From contig CAILAQ010000368.1 in NCBI GenBank assembly GCA_903832165.1, forward strand, positions 1-6,348: 6,348 bases of DNA, written 5' to 3'. Below are positions 1 through 6,348 of this stretch, in pieces. This DNA comes from an uncultured Bacteroidota bacterium. Lineage in GTDB: Bacteria > Bacteroidota > Bacteroidia > Bacteroidales > UBA12481. The translations under genes and the position numbers were made by a program. Below the pieces are notes generated by a model. It was not told the origin of the DNA. It ran no database searches and saw only the letters and a list, made by a program, of their open reading frames with translations. Within the stretch, counting starts at the first letter, position 1. Every line of letters starts with the position of its first letter.

Positions 1-1388
1 ATGCGGATCAGGTCCTGGCGGCGTTTGCACTCGAAGTAGAATTCAAATCCTCTTTCCAGCAGAATAGCATCGCGCAATGACTGCTGTGTAAAGCCACCGG
101 CACCACCCAGTAATTTGGCATGTGCACGCGCCTTGGTCTGGTTGACAAGGTCGATGCTTTCGCCGTTCGGGCCGTTAAGTTCATTCAGGGCTTCAGCACG
201 GCAAAGCAATACATCGGCGTAGCGGAGGATAGGAAATCCATGTCCGTCATAATAGGTGGTCGATCCGGTTGGATCGGCATATTTCTTCGTGTATGCATAA
301 GGCATGTAGGTGGAACCTTCCGGAGGAGTAGCCTGCCCTTTTATAGGCTCGATATACTTCAGGCCATCGGTACCTTCATAATCCACGAAAAACATTTTAT
401 CGCGGCGATCGTCGCCTTTTTCAAACTGATCATAGAAATACCAGGAAACTCCCAGCCATCCCCAGCGGTCAGTGACTTCGGCGTTGTTAACGGGTCCGAA
501 ATGGTTCATGATTTCCATTCCGTCTACCAGTGCATTAGCCATACAATTGAATACGTTCTCTTCGCACCACAGGTTGGCTTCCTTAAAAAGCCCGTCATAG
601 GTAGGGAACAATGCATATTCATTCAGGGCTTTGATCTGAGCTGAAAGGTCAACTACTTTTTGCCATTGTTTCTCCCGCATGTAAAGTTTCATCAGCAGAG
701 TCATTGCTGCTCCCTTACTTGCACGGCCGACATCGGTAGTTGTGTAAATGGTATGCGCCTTGTAATTAACAGGGAGATTAGCGGCGGCGTATTCGAGGTC
801 AGCAATAATCACCTTATCGATTTCCTCAACGCTGGTGGGTGCCGGTTTGGATTCATAATCAGCATGGAGAATATTATTTTCCACGTCTTTATCCGTCACC
901 AGAATCACCGGACCGAAAGCATCGGTTAAATCTACATAGCCAAGAGCACGGAGGAACCTGCATTCTGAAGTAAACTGGGCCTTTTCGGCATCAGTGATTG
1001 AGGTCATTTTACCCAGGTAATAAATGGCGGTATTGGCGTCCGTAACCAGCTTATACTGCTGCTGCCATGAAAATGACAGATACTGGTTACTGCTGCCCCA
1101 CAGGCAATTCGTCATAGCCTCCACATCGGTACCGCCGTTTGATTGGCCGACATCCGTGGTAAGGTCTGATATAATCACCTGGAATCCGGCATAGTACATC
1201 CATGCATCTGAAATTCCGCTTGGTGCCTTTAACCTGGCATAAACAGCGTTTGTAGCAGCAATGGCATCATTTCTTGATTGAAATGCATTGGTGCTCATCA
1301 GTGAGCTGTAAACTTTTGGCTCATCTAACTTACTGCATGACAGTATGAGAACCAAAACTACAGGCAATATTATTCTTAAGTATTTCAT
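1..1388 (-). CDS. SusD/RagB-like surface glycan-binding lipoprotein, C-terminus cut by window edge
   Basis: This is the outer-membrane lipoprotein partner of the SusC-like transporter and would bind the ligand at the cell surface and close over the barrel as a lid. The frame is open from the ATG at 1388-1386 to the window edge, giving 462 codons with no stop. Residues 1-17 form a hydrophobic lipoprotein signal ending in the lipobox LILSC, with Cys18 as the lipidation site and an acidic LDE soon after. Family landmarks are ECRFLRALGYVDL (142-154), ILRYADVLLCRAEALNE (387-403) and ERGFEFYFECKRRQDLIR (445-462), the last matching the SusD C-terminal ERxxEfxxE..R..DLiR block. SusD proteins are usually about 480-600 residues, so a C-terminal piece is missing to the left. 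An aromatic-rich stretch (W309, W311, W316, Y317, F318, Y319) might touch ligand, but that is inference. It starts 20 bases after the SusC-like stop, so it is almost certainly cotranscribed. The substrate is unknown. Confidence 0.95.
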   Translation of the reverse strand, partial: MKYLRIILPVVLVLILSCSKLDEPKVYSSLMSTNAFQSRNDAIAATNAVYARLKAPSGISDAWMYYAGFQVIISDLTTDVGQSNGGTDVEAMTNCLWGSSNQYLSFSWQQQYKLVTDANTAIYYLGKMTSITDAEKAQFTSECRFLRALGYVDLTDAFGPVILVTDKDVENNILHADYESKPAPTSVEEIDKVIIADLEYAAANLPVNYKAHTIYTTTDVGRASKGAAMTLLMKLYMREKQWQKVVDLSAQIKALNEYALFPTYDGLFKEANLWCEENVFNCMANALVDGMEIMNHFGPVNNAEVTDRWGWLGVSWYFYDQFEKGDDRRDKMFFVDYEGTDGLKYIEPIKGQATPPEGSTYMPYAYTKKYADPTGSTTYYDGHGFPILRYADVLLCRAEALNELNGPNGESIDLVNQTKARAHAKLLGGAGGFTQQSLRDAILLERGFEFYFECKRRQDLIR

Positions 1389-1408
1389 AATTTCTCAGAC
1401 TTTAAAGG
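1389..1408 (-). other. Short susC-susD-like intergenic spacer
   Basis: Only 20 bases separate the SusC-like TAA from the SusD-like ATG. The spacer is purine- and AT-rich, with GAG about seven bases before the ATG as the only weak ribosome-binding candidate. I see no promoter box or hairpin here, which supports a single transcript for the pair. Confidence 0.6.
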
Positions 1409-4400
1409 TTAGAAATTTAATTGGAGGCCAAAGGTGAGAATCTTGTATGCCGGGAAGGCGGTATAGTCTTCACCAGCTGCCAGGTTAGCGCTTCCTCCTC
1501 TTGTATTAACTTCAGGATCAGCTCCTTTATATCCGGTCAGCGTCAACAGATTCTGTCCGGTCATGTATACCTTCAGTGTTCTCACGGATTTCAGCACTCC
1601 GCTGCCAACTTTGAAGTCATAGCTAAGGGTAACCACTTTCAGACGCAGGTAAGAGGCATCCTGGACAAACTTGTCGACGACGCCAAAACCGTAACCGCCC
1701 TGCAGGTAACCATCTCTTGGGATATCGGTATTTTCATTGGTGGTAGTCCAGCGGTTGAGGGCATCTACGCCGATACCGGTTTCCAGCAGGTAACTACCCA
1801 CGTTGAAAAGACTGTAACCTGTAGCACCTTGCAAGAAGACATTCAGGGTAAAGCCTTTGTATTTAAAGTCGTTATTCAGACCAAAGATAAAATGAGGGGT
1901 AGCGGTTCCTAAGTAGGTGCGGTCATCAGGTGTAATAACTCCGTCGCCGTTAACATCAACAAAGCGGGCATCGCCGACTTTTGATTTTGGCTGAGCGGAG
2001 CGGTCATCACCGGTCTTGAATACGCCTGCATACTTATATCCCCAGATTTCGCTGAGTTCCCTGCCAACTTCGAGTTTGGTATAATCAATACCACGGCCAC
2101 CGTAAGGAGCAGCTATCTGGGTAATGATGTAAGGACGGCCACCAAGATCGAGGCATGACTGTTTGTTGTAAGACATGTTCAGCTGGGTGCTCCAGGAGAA
2201 ATTTTTCGAGATAATATTTTCCGAATTGATACCGAATTCGATACCATGGTTTTCAATAGCACCGGCGTTAACGGTTTGCGAAGCAAATCCGGTCCAGTCG
2301 CCGATAGGAATATCGAACAGCAGGTCGGATGTTTTTTTCCTGTAATAATCGATGGTGGAAGTAATCCGGTTATTGAACAGACCAAAATCCAAACCAATAT
2401 CCAGCTGCGCAGTACTCTCCCATTTCAGGTTAGGGTTAGGCAGGCTACCTGAGGTAACACCGGCATAACTGTTATTTCCGTCGAGGGTAACGCGGGTAGG
2501 AACGAAAGTTGTGAGGTACAGGTAATCAGGAATCCTGTCGTTACCGGTTACACCATAACTGGCGCGCAATTTCAGGTTTGAAAGGGTTTTGCCGTTTCGC
2601 AGGTTGCTCATGAAATCTTCCTCAAGAATTCTCCATGCAACGGATCCGGACGGGAAATAACCTGTGCGGTGGTTAGGGCCGAACCGTGATGAAGCATCGG
2701 CGCGCATAGTGAATGTAGCAAGATATTTATCGAGGAAAGAATAATTCAAACGTCCGTAAGCCGAGCTCATTTTTGTTTCGATTCTCGAAGTCTGGGTGAA
2801 TGTTCTTTCGGAAGCTGCGCCTAAGTTATAGTAGGTAAAGGCATCGGTTGAGAACTTCTGCACTTCGGAATAGTGCCTGTCGGAATTATCCAGCTGACTG
2901 GACACCCCGATAACGGCGTTAACCTTGTGTTTTGCAGCAAATTCATGGGTATAATTCAAATAACCTTCGATAAGGCTACGTGAAAAAGCGAGGTCGGTAA
3001 CACTGGCCCTTCCGCCGACATCCTGTCCGGAAACCAGACCGGTTGGCAGATAGGTACCTTCTTTTGTGGTCTGATTTTCAGCGCCGCCGTTTATATTGAA
3101 AGAGAGGTCGTTAAAAATCTTGTATTCTGCATTGGCAGCAATGGAGAATTTATTCTGGAACCGTTCATTGGTCGGGAGCATCAGCCAGGCCATCGGGTTA
3201 TCGCGACCTTTCCAACGGGCATAAGTTCCGTCGGCATTCAGGTAAGGTGCTGCCTGAGATTGCGTGATCAGTCCGTACATAACGTTTGAAGGCACAATAT
3301 TTCCATCATAGGTTTTAAAGTCGGAGACGGTGTGTCCATAATAGACATTACCGCCCATCTTGAATTTCTTGCTGAATGTTTTATCGATATTCAACCGTGA
3401 TGTATAACGGGTATAATCCGTATTTTTCAGAACACCGTCCTGTGAAAAATAGTTACCCGAGAAAGAGATGCGGGTATCTTCATTTCCACCGCTGGCATTC
3501 AGGTTATGACTCTGAACATTGGCAAGGCGTGTAGCCAGCTTGAACCAGTCGTTGTTATTTCCATTGGCCAGGTCCTGCGAATTATAGGGATGAACTTTTC
3601 CGGTTTCATCAGCCTTGGCATTGGCAACGGTCATAGATTCCAGACCGGTCATAATTTTATAGGGATTTTGCGTTTGCTGAACCCCGTAATAGCCGTCATA
3701 CTGAACATCCGTTTTACCTGCGCGGCCACGTTTTGTGGTGATCATGATAACGCCGTTAGCGCCACGGGCACCATAGATAGCGGTTGCAGAAGCATCTTTC
3801 AGAATCTGTATATCTTCAATATCATTCGGGTTGATATCCATTCCGGTTGAGGAAGGGAACCCGTCGACCACATAAAGTGGCTCGTTAGTTGACTTAATGG
3901 AGTTACCACCGCGAACGCGGATTACGGCCTGAGCACCCGGGGCAAAACTACCCTGAGTTACCATTACGCCGGCTGCGCGACCTTGTATGGCCATGGCAGC
4001 ATTTGCTGTTGTTCCGCCGAGGTTCAGCTTATCCTTGGAGATAGAGCTGATTGAGCTGGTAAGGTTCACCTTCTTTTCAGAACCGTAACCTACCACAACC
4101 ACCTCATCAAGTGCTTTAGCTGACTCTACCAGTGCAACATTAATAACAGATTGATTACCCACGGTGATTGACTGGGCAACATAGCCCAGTGATGAGTATT
4201 CCAAAACTGCATTTGCATCAGCAACTTCAATTGAATAATTTCCGTTGCTATCGGAATTAGTTCCTGTTTTAGTACCCTTGATCAGGATACTTGCCCCAGG
4301 CAATGCGCCACCGGATTTAGAATCGGTGATCCTGCCTGTCACTTTCTTGAGCGTTGGCTCCACGACGCCTGCTGCCGAAAGGTTCAGGCTCGCGGCAACG

Positions 4401-4489
4401 AGGAACATCATTATGATACCAAAAGCTCTGGGAAGGACTTTTCTACAAACACTCTGGCAAAAGGTTTGTTCTGCTTTGCTTTCTTTCAT
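1409..4489 (-). CDS. SusC/RagA-like TonB-linked outer-membrane transporter
   Basis: This 1026-residue protein is a complete TonB-dependent barrel that would import the ligand held by the SusD-like partner. Residues 1-40 are a signal peptide with an unusually long charged n-region (1-21) and a hydrophobic core (22-40), probably cut near LSAA-GVV. A CarboxypepD_reg-like domain follows (about 49-121, starting VTGRITD). A TonB-box-like segment, LDEVVVVGYG, lies at 127-136, and the plug domain (about 137-257) contains EPLYVVDGFP, IEDIQILKDASATAIYGARGANGVI and TTKRG. The rest is barrel, with typical strings such as LPNPNLKWE and NAGAIENHGIEFG and a terminal aromatic residue, F1026, as expected for Bam-dependent insertion. 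D845-D856 forms an EF-hand-like loop (DVNGDGVITPDD). There is no N-terminal STN signalling domain, which argues against control through a FecI/FecR pair. About 1000 residues is normal for the family. The start is supported by the signal peptide and by the promoter-like box just upstream. Confidence 0.97.
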   Translation of the reverse strand: MKESKAEQTFCQSVCRKVLPRAFGIIMMFLVAASLNLSAAGVVEPTLKKVTGRITDSKSGGALPGASILIKGTKTGTNSDSNGNYSIEVADANAVLEYSSLGYVAQSITVGNQSVINVALVESAKALDEVVVVGYGSEKKVNLTSSISSISKDKLNLGGTTANAAMAIQGRAAGVMVTQGSFAPGAQAVIRVRGGNSIKSTNEPLYVVDGFPSSTGMDINPNDIEDIQILKDASATAIYGARGANGVIMITTKRGRAGKTDVQYDGYYGVQQTQNPYKIMTGLESMTVANAKADETGKVHPYNSQDLANGNNNDWFKLATRLANVQSHNLNASGGNEDTRISFSGNYFSQDGVLKNTDYTRYTSRLNIDKTFSKKFKMGGNVYYGHTVSDFKTYDGNIVPSNVMYGLITQSQAAPYLNADGTYARWKGRDNPMAWLMLPTNERFQNKFSIAANAEYKIFNDLSFNINGGAENQTTKEGTYLPTGLVSGQDVGGRASVTDLAFSRSLIEGYLNYTHEFAAKHKVNAVIGVSSQLDNSDRHYSEVQKFSTDAFTYYNLGAASERTFTQTSRIETKMSSAYGRLNYSFLDKYLATFTMRADASSRFGPNHRTGYFPSGSVAWRILEEDFMSNLRNGKTLSNLKLRASYGVTGNDRIPDYLYLTTFVPTRVTLDGNNSYAGVTSGSLPNPNLKWESTAQLDIGLDFGLFNNRITSTIDYYRKKTSDLLFDIPIGDWTGFASQTVNAGAIENHGIEFGINSENIISKNFSWSTQLNMSYNKQSCLDLGGRPYIITQIAAPYGGRGIDYTKLEVGRELSEIWGYKYAGVFKTGDDRSAQPKSKVGDARFVDVNGDGVITPDDRTYLGTATPHFIFGLNNDFKYKGFTLNVFLQGATGYSLFNVGSYLLETGIGVDALNRWTTTNENTDIPRDGYLQGGYGFGVVDKFVQDASYLRLKVVTLSYDFKVGSGVLKSVRTLKVYMTGQNLLTLTGYKGADPEVNTRGGSANLAAGEDYTAFPAYKILTFGLQLNF

Positions 4490-4506
4490 AGATAAATAGG
4501 TTTATT

Positions 4507-4531
4507 AGTCAATTCAAAGATATAATTGACT
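4507..4531. promoter_or_regulatory. Inverted repeat over the susC-like promoter, candidate operator
   Basis: Two perfect 8-base arms, AGTCAATT and AATTGACT, flank a 9-base spacer that contains the putative -7 box. A protein bound here would cover both the -7 box and the likely start of transcription, as expected for a repressor site. There is no T-run on either side long enough to make it a terminator. The ROK repressor encoded just upstream is the obvious candidate ligand, but this is inference from position. A second, looser element resembling the ROK-gene palindrome overlaps it at 4501-4522. Confidence 0.5.
4515..4522 (-). promoter_or_regulatory. Putative -7 box of the susC-like promoter (TATCTTTG)
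   Basis: Read on the minus strand, TATCTTTG matches the Bacteroidota primary-sigma -7 consensus TAnnTTTG. It ends 25 bases before the SusC-like ATG, which would place transcription start near 4509-4507 and leave a 5' leader of roughly 20 bases. I see no clear TTTG-type -33 element 19-23 bases upstream, so the promoter would be weak or need activation. The leader has no Shine-Dalgarno sequence, which is common in this phylum. Confidence 0.55.
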
Positions 4532-4568
4532 TTTTAATTTCCTATTAATAAGTAATCTTTTTTTAACC

Positions 4569-5789
4569 TTATCCTATATCAAGTCCGAGAATAGAATCAA
4601 GGACCATTGCCAGTGAACCAACGACAGTATCATACTCTTTGAACTCGGCTGGAAGGATTTTCACTTCCCGGTTAGGGACCATCAATCTGTTCCTGATTCC
4701 TGCCGTAAGGGGTTTCCAGAATTCATCCCTGTTTAAGCTTAATCCGCCGCCAATCAATATATGCGTGGGATCCAGCAGGTGAACCAGGTTGGCCACGCCA
4801 ATACTCAGATATTCAATAGCCTTCAGGCAGATGGCCTCAGCACTTGCGTCACCTCTCCTGCACGCTTCAAAAACGGTTTTTGCCTCAATACGGTCAATAC
4901 TAACCATGCATAGCTCTGAAATTGATTTTGCTGCATCAGGATTTTGCCGGGCAGCCAGGGCAATGCTTCTGCCTGAAGACAGAGCTTCCAGGCATCCCTT
5001 CCGTCCGCAATCACAAATAATCGGGCTGTTCGGGTCGACAGTCATATGACCAAACTCACCTGAGAAACCCTGTCCGCCATTGGTTAATTGTCCTTCAACC
5101 ACAGTGCCTGCTGCAATTCCATGGCCGGCATTTACGACAATGAAATTTCTAAGGTCCTTACCCTGGCCATAGGTTTTCTCCCCCAGTGCCATCAGCCTGG
5201 TTGAGTTTTCAACAAAAATGGGCATTCCGATTCTTGCTTCCAGATCCTCTTTCAATTTCACATTTTTCCAATTAAAGGCAGAAGAAAAAGTCACTATCCC
5301 TTTTGCCTTATCAAGTAAACCCGGAACCCCGATACCAAGACCAATTACCTTACTGGCATCCAAACCCCGTTTTGAAAGCAGTTTTTCGGCTACGTTGACC
5401 ACCTGATTTACAACAGCCTGATATCCCTGTTCTTTGTCAGTCTGAAGCTGCACTTCCATCTCAATTTCAGCATCAAGGTCCGCCAATACGCCCCGGATAA
5501 GGGTTGCGCCTAAATCGATGCCAAGAACATGCTTTTCCTTCGGATTAAACTCAAGTATCACCGGTGGGCGTCCTCCATTACTGTCACCAATCCTCGCGTA
5601 ACGAACCAGATCCTCTTCATTTACGAGACGGTCAACAATACGGGAAACAGTCGGGGCAGCCAATCCGGTCAGTTTAACCAGCTCTGCCCTGCTTATCATG
5701 TGTTTCTGCCGTATTAACTGGAGGATTATCCGGCGATTTATCCGGATCATGACCTCAGAATCAACCTTCTGGGTTACCCTTTTTACCAT
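4569..5789 (-). CDS. ROK-family transcriptional repressor (NagC/XylR type), likely non-kinase
   Basis: This 406-residue protein has the full length of ROK regulators such as NagC, Mlc and XylR. Residues about 16-64 form an N-terminal winged helix-turn-helix (RAELVKLTGLAAPTVSRIVDRL), which would bind operator DNA. Residues about 87-400 are the ROK sugar-binding domain, with phosphate-loop motif DLGAT (92-96), GIGVPG (152-157), GEFGH (244-248), the zinc-site motif CDCGRKGCLE (259-268; likely ligands H248, C259, C261, C266) and GGGLS (347-351). In ROK sugar kinases the sensor domain carries an E-N-D motif whose Asp is the catalytic base. Here the equivalent is E194-N195-S196, so the protein is probably a pure sensor that binds but does not phosphorylate sugar. 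It lies directly upstream of the susC-like gene on the same strand, 79 bases apart, and so probably controls it. Its own start overlaps an inverted repeat, suggesting autoregulation. Met14 is a possible alternative start. The inducer is unknown. Confidence 0.93.
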   Translation of the reverse strand: MVKRVTQKVDSEVMIRINRRIILQLIRQKHMISRAELVKLTGLAAPTVSRIVDRLVNEEDLVRYARIGDSNGGRPPVILEFNPKEKHVLGIDLGATLIRGVLADLDAEIEMEVQLQTDKEQGYQAVVNQVVNVAEKLLSKRGLDASKVIGLGIGVPGLLDKAKGIVTFSSAFNWKNVKLKEDLEARIGMPIFVENSTRLMALGEKTYGQGKDLRNFIVVNAGHGIAAGTVVEGQLTNGGQGFSGEFGHMTVDPNSPIICDCGRKGCLEALSSGRSIALAARQNPDAAKSISELCMVSIDRIEAKTVFEACRRGDASAEAICLKAIEYLSIGVANLVHLLDPTHILIGGGLSLNRDEFWKPLTAGIRNRLMVPNREVKILPAEFKEYDTVVGSLAMVLDSILGLDIG

Positions 5790-5791
5790 GA

Positions 5792-5815
5792 CTATATTTG
5801 ATGGAACAAATATAG
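5792..5815. promoter_or_regulatory. Perfect inverted repeat at the ROK gene start, candidate autoregulatory operator
   Basis: Nine-base arms CTATATTTG and CAAATATAG match perfectly around a 6-base spacer. The 24-base element ends two bases before the ROK ATG and includes the putative -7 box in one arm. Length, symmetry and placement fit a dimeric winged-helix repressor site. Known ROK repressors often bind AT-rich inverted repeats and often control their own genes. Nothing after the repeat suggests a terminator. Confidence 0.6.
5807..5814 (-). promoter_or_regulatory. Putative -7 box of the ROK gene promoter (TATATTTG)
   Basis: On the minus strand TATATTTG fits the Bacteroidota -7 consensus TAnnTTTG exactly. 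Transcription would start about 7 bases downstream, leaving a leader of roughly 10-12 bases with no Shine-Dalgarno sequence. No convincing -33 box is visible at the usual distance. If the true start is Met14 of the protein, the leader would be about 50 bases. Confidence 0.5.
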
Positions 5816-5842
5816 CAATGTGGAGGTTGATTCTTTACTTTC

Positions 5843-5858
5843 TGTTAGAAACCTAACA
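5843..5858. repeat. Second small inverted repeat between the 71-residue gene and the ROK gene
   Basis: Six-base arms TGTTAG and CTAACA flank a 4-base loop (AAAC on the plus strand). It lies 22 bases beyond the 71-residue gene's stop codon and 27 bases upstream of the ROK promoter palindrome. The stem is short and AT-rich and no T-run follows it on either strand, so it is a poor terminator. It could be an upstream binding site or chance. Confidence 0.35.
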
Positions 5859-5879
5859 ATTACGTCAGGGTTTAGATAT

Positions 5880-6095
5880 TCATTGGTCAAATAGTTCAAT
5901 CGTTTTCAATCTTAGTCGCTGCGAATTAAGATGAGCATCGACCTGCTTTGTAAGTTCAGCCTTCTCTTCACTGGTAAGCACCCTCAGGCTAAAGGTCCCT
6001 GCAATACCTTTCGGATCGAAGTAAAGGTACTTATTCACAGGGCAGTAATACCATATCTTGTTTTGGATCATTACTTCGATCAGCCGCTTTTCCAT
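5880..6095 (-). CDS. Small hypothetical protein, 71 residues
   Basis: I do not recognise this protein. It is soluble-looking, with no signal peptide or membrane segment. The N-terminal half is aromatic (W15, Y16, Y17, C18, Y23, Y25, F26), and the C-terminal half (about 41-69, from TSEEKAELTKQ) is charged and likely helical. The coding call rests on a protein-like composition and on a clear AGGGAG ribosome binding site 7 bases before the ATG, the best in the window. Met9 is a less likely start because it lacks this spacing. It follows the partial gene at the right edge by 58 bases on the same strand and may share its transcript. A gap with inverted repeats separates it from the ROK gene, so it may not belong to the uptake locus. 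Confidence 0.65.
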   Translation of the reverse strand: MEKRLIEVMIQNKIWYYCPVNKYLYFDPKGIAGTFSLRVLTSEEKAELTKQVDAHLNSQRLRLKTIELFDQ

Positions 6096-6102
6096 GATAT
6101 AT

Positions 6103-6108
6103 CTCCCT
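6103..6108 (-). promoter_or_regulatory. Strong Shine-Dalgarno site for the 71-residue gene
   Basis: AGGGAG on the minus strand sits 7 bases before the ATG at 6095. It stands out because the ROK and SusC-like starts in this window have no such site, and it is the main support for the short gene being real. Confidence 0.6.
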
Positions 6109-6153
6109 ATTTATATATGTGTACTTCTGTTTATCCTCTTTGAGCACGAAAGG

Positions 6154-6348
6154 TTACCTGGTATGATATTCCGGCAGGCAGCTTTTACACCCGTCGTATC
6201 CGTCGTTAAATGCGTCCGGCAGAATATAATAACCGATACGGTTTTTCTGCCAGATCTCCGGAACCCACACACAATCAGCCCGGTGAACCTCACGGCTCAA
6301 CGGATCGCAGTTGGCAATGAACAGAGGTACCGGAGTAACTGTTTTTCC
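6154..6348 (-). CDS. C-terminal part of an unrecognised protein, N-terminus beyond window edge
   Basis: The frame is open from the right edge to TAA at 6156-6154 and gives 64 residues beginning GKTVTPVPLFIANCDPLSRE and ending CKSCLPEYHTR. Composition is protein-like, with four Cys including a CxxC (CKSC) close to the C-terminus, three Trp and several acidic residues. The paired cysteines could form a metal site or disulphide, but the fragment is too short to tell. I recognise no family. It lies 58 bases upstream of the 71-residue gene on the same strand. The overlapping 60-codon frame at 6111-6293 on the same strand has a basic, Ser/Thr-rich composition typical of an out-of-frame shadow, so this frame is preferred. 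Confidence 0.6.
   Translation of the reverse strand, partial: GKTVTPVPLFIANCDPLSREVHRADCVWVPEIWQKNRIGYYILPDAFNDGYDGCKSCLPEYHTR

Noticed and set aside
120..929. Plus-strand open frames of 174 and 89 codons
   Set aside because: They lie antisense within the clearly recognisable SusD-like gene and resemble no protein family; they are shadows of its codon pattern.
2332..2338. Run of seven T (A7 on the coding strand) in the susC-like gene, considered as a slippage or phase-variation tract
   Set aside because: The frame is intact across it, it encodes an ordinary R-K-K-T barrel segment, and a single A7 run is unremarkable in this base composition.
1421..4499. Several open frames inside the SusC-like gene on both strands (such as 1421-1912, 3506-3850 and 4245-4499 on plus; 1909-2100 and 2179-2397 on minus)
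   Set aside because: All overlap a continuous 1026-residue SusC-like protein with family motifs from end to end.
4532..4568. Possible terminator after the ROK gene
   Set aside because: Read in the direction of transcription the stretch is A-rich with no GC stem and no T-run after a hairpin, so it does not fit a rho-independent terminator.
4789..5717. Short open frames inside the ROK gene on both strands
   Set aside because: The ROK frame has all family motifs in order; the others have no recognisable features.
5931..6143. Plus-strand 70-codon frame opposite the 71-residue gene
   Set aside because: The minus-strand frame has a strong AGGGAG ribosome binding site and better composition; the plus-strand frame has no visible start signal.
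6111..6293. Minus-strand 60-codon frame near the right edge
   Set aside because: It overlaps the better frame that is open through the window edge, and its basic, Ser/Thr-rich composition looks out of frame.

Overview
The window looks like a chromosomal segment of a member of the Bacteroidota, probably Bacteroidales-like. The evidence is an adjacent SusC/SusD pair, -7 promoter boxes of the TAnnTTTG type, and AT-rich translation starts that mostly lack Shine-Dalgarno sequences. All supported genes lie on the minus strand, so transcription runs from the right edge to the left edge.

In transcription order: (1) 6348-6154, the C-terminal 64 residues of an unrecognised protein cut by the window edge; (2) 6095-5880, a 71-residue unrecognised protein with a strong ribosome binding site; (3) a 90-bp gap with two inverted repeats, the nearer one lying directly on the presumed promoter and start of the next gene; (4) 5789-4569, a 406-residue ROK-family transcriptional repressor with an N-terminal winged helix and a sugar-kinase-like sensor domain whose catalytic aspartate position is serine; (5) a 79-bp gap with a -7 box buried in an inverted repeat; (6) 4489-1409, a complete SusC-like TonB-dependent outer-membrane transporter; (7) 1388-1, a SusD-like surface lipoprotein that is complete at its N-terminus and runs off the left edge.

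The layout suggests a nutrient uptake locus. The SusD-like lipoprotein would capture an oligosaccharide or similar ligand at the cell surface, the SusC-like barrel would import it with TonB energy, and the ROK protein would switch the locus on when a sugar ligand binds. The substrate cannot be read from this window because no glycoside hydrolase, inner-membrane transporter or sugar kinase is present. The promoters of the ROK gene and the susC-like gene share a similarly spaced bipartite element (TATnTTTG, 6 bases, CnAATAnA). This is a candidate common operator and the most testable regulatory observation here.

No gene-free stretch exceeds 100 bases. I see no tRNA, rRNA, CRISPR array, insertion sequence or convincing rho-independent terminator.
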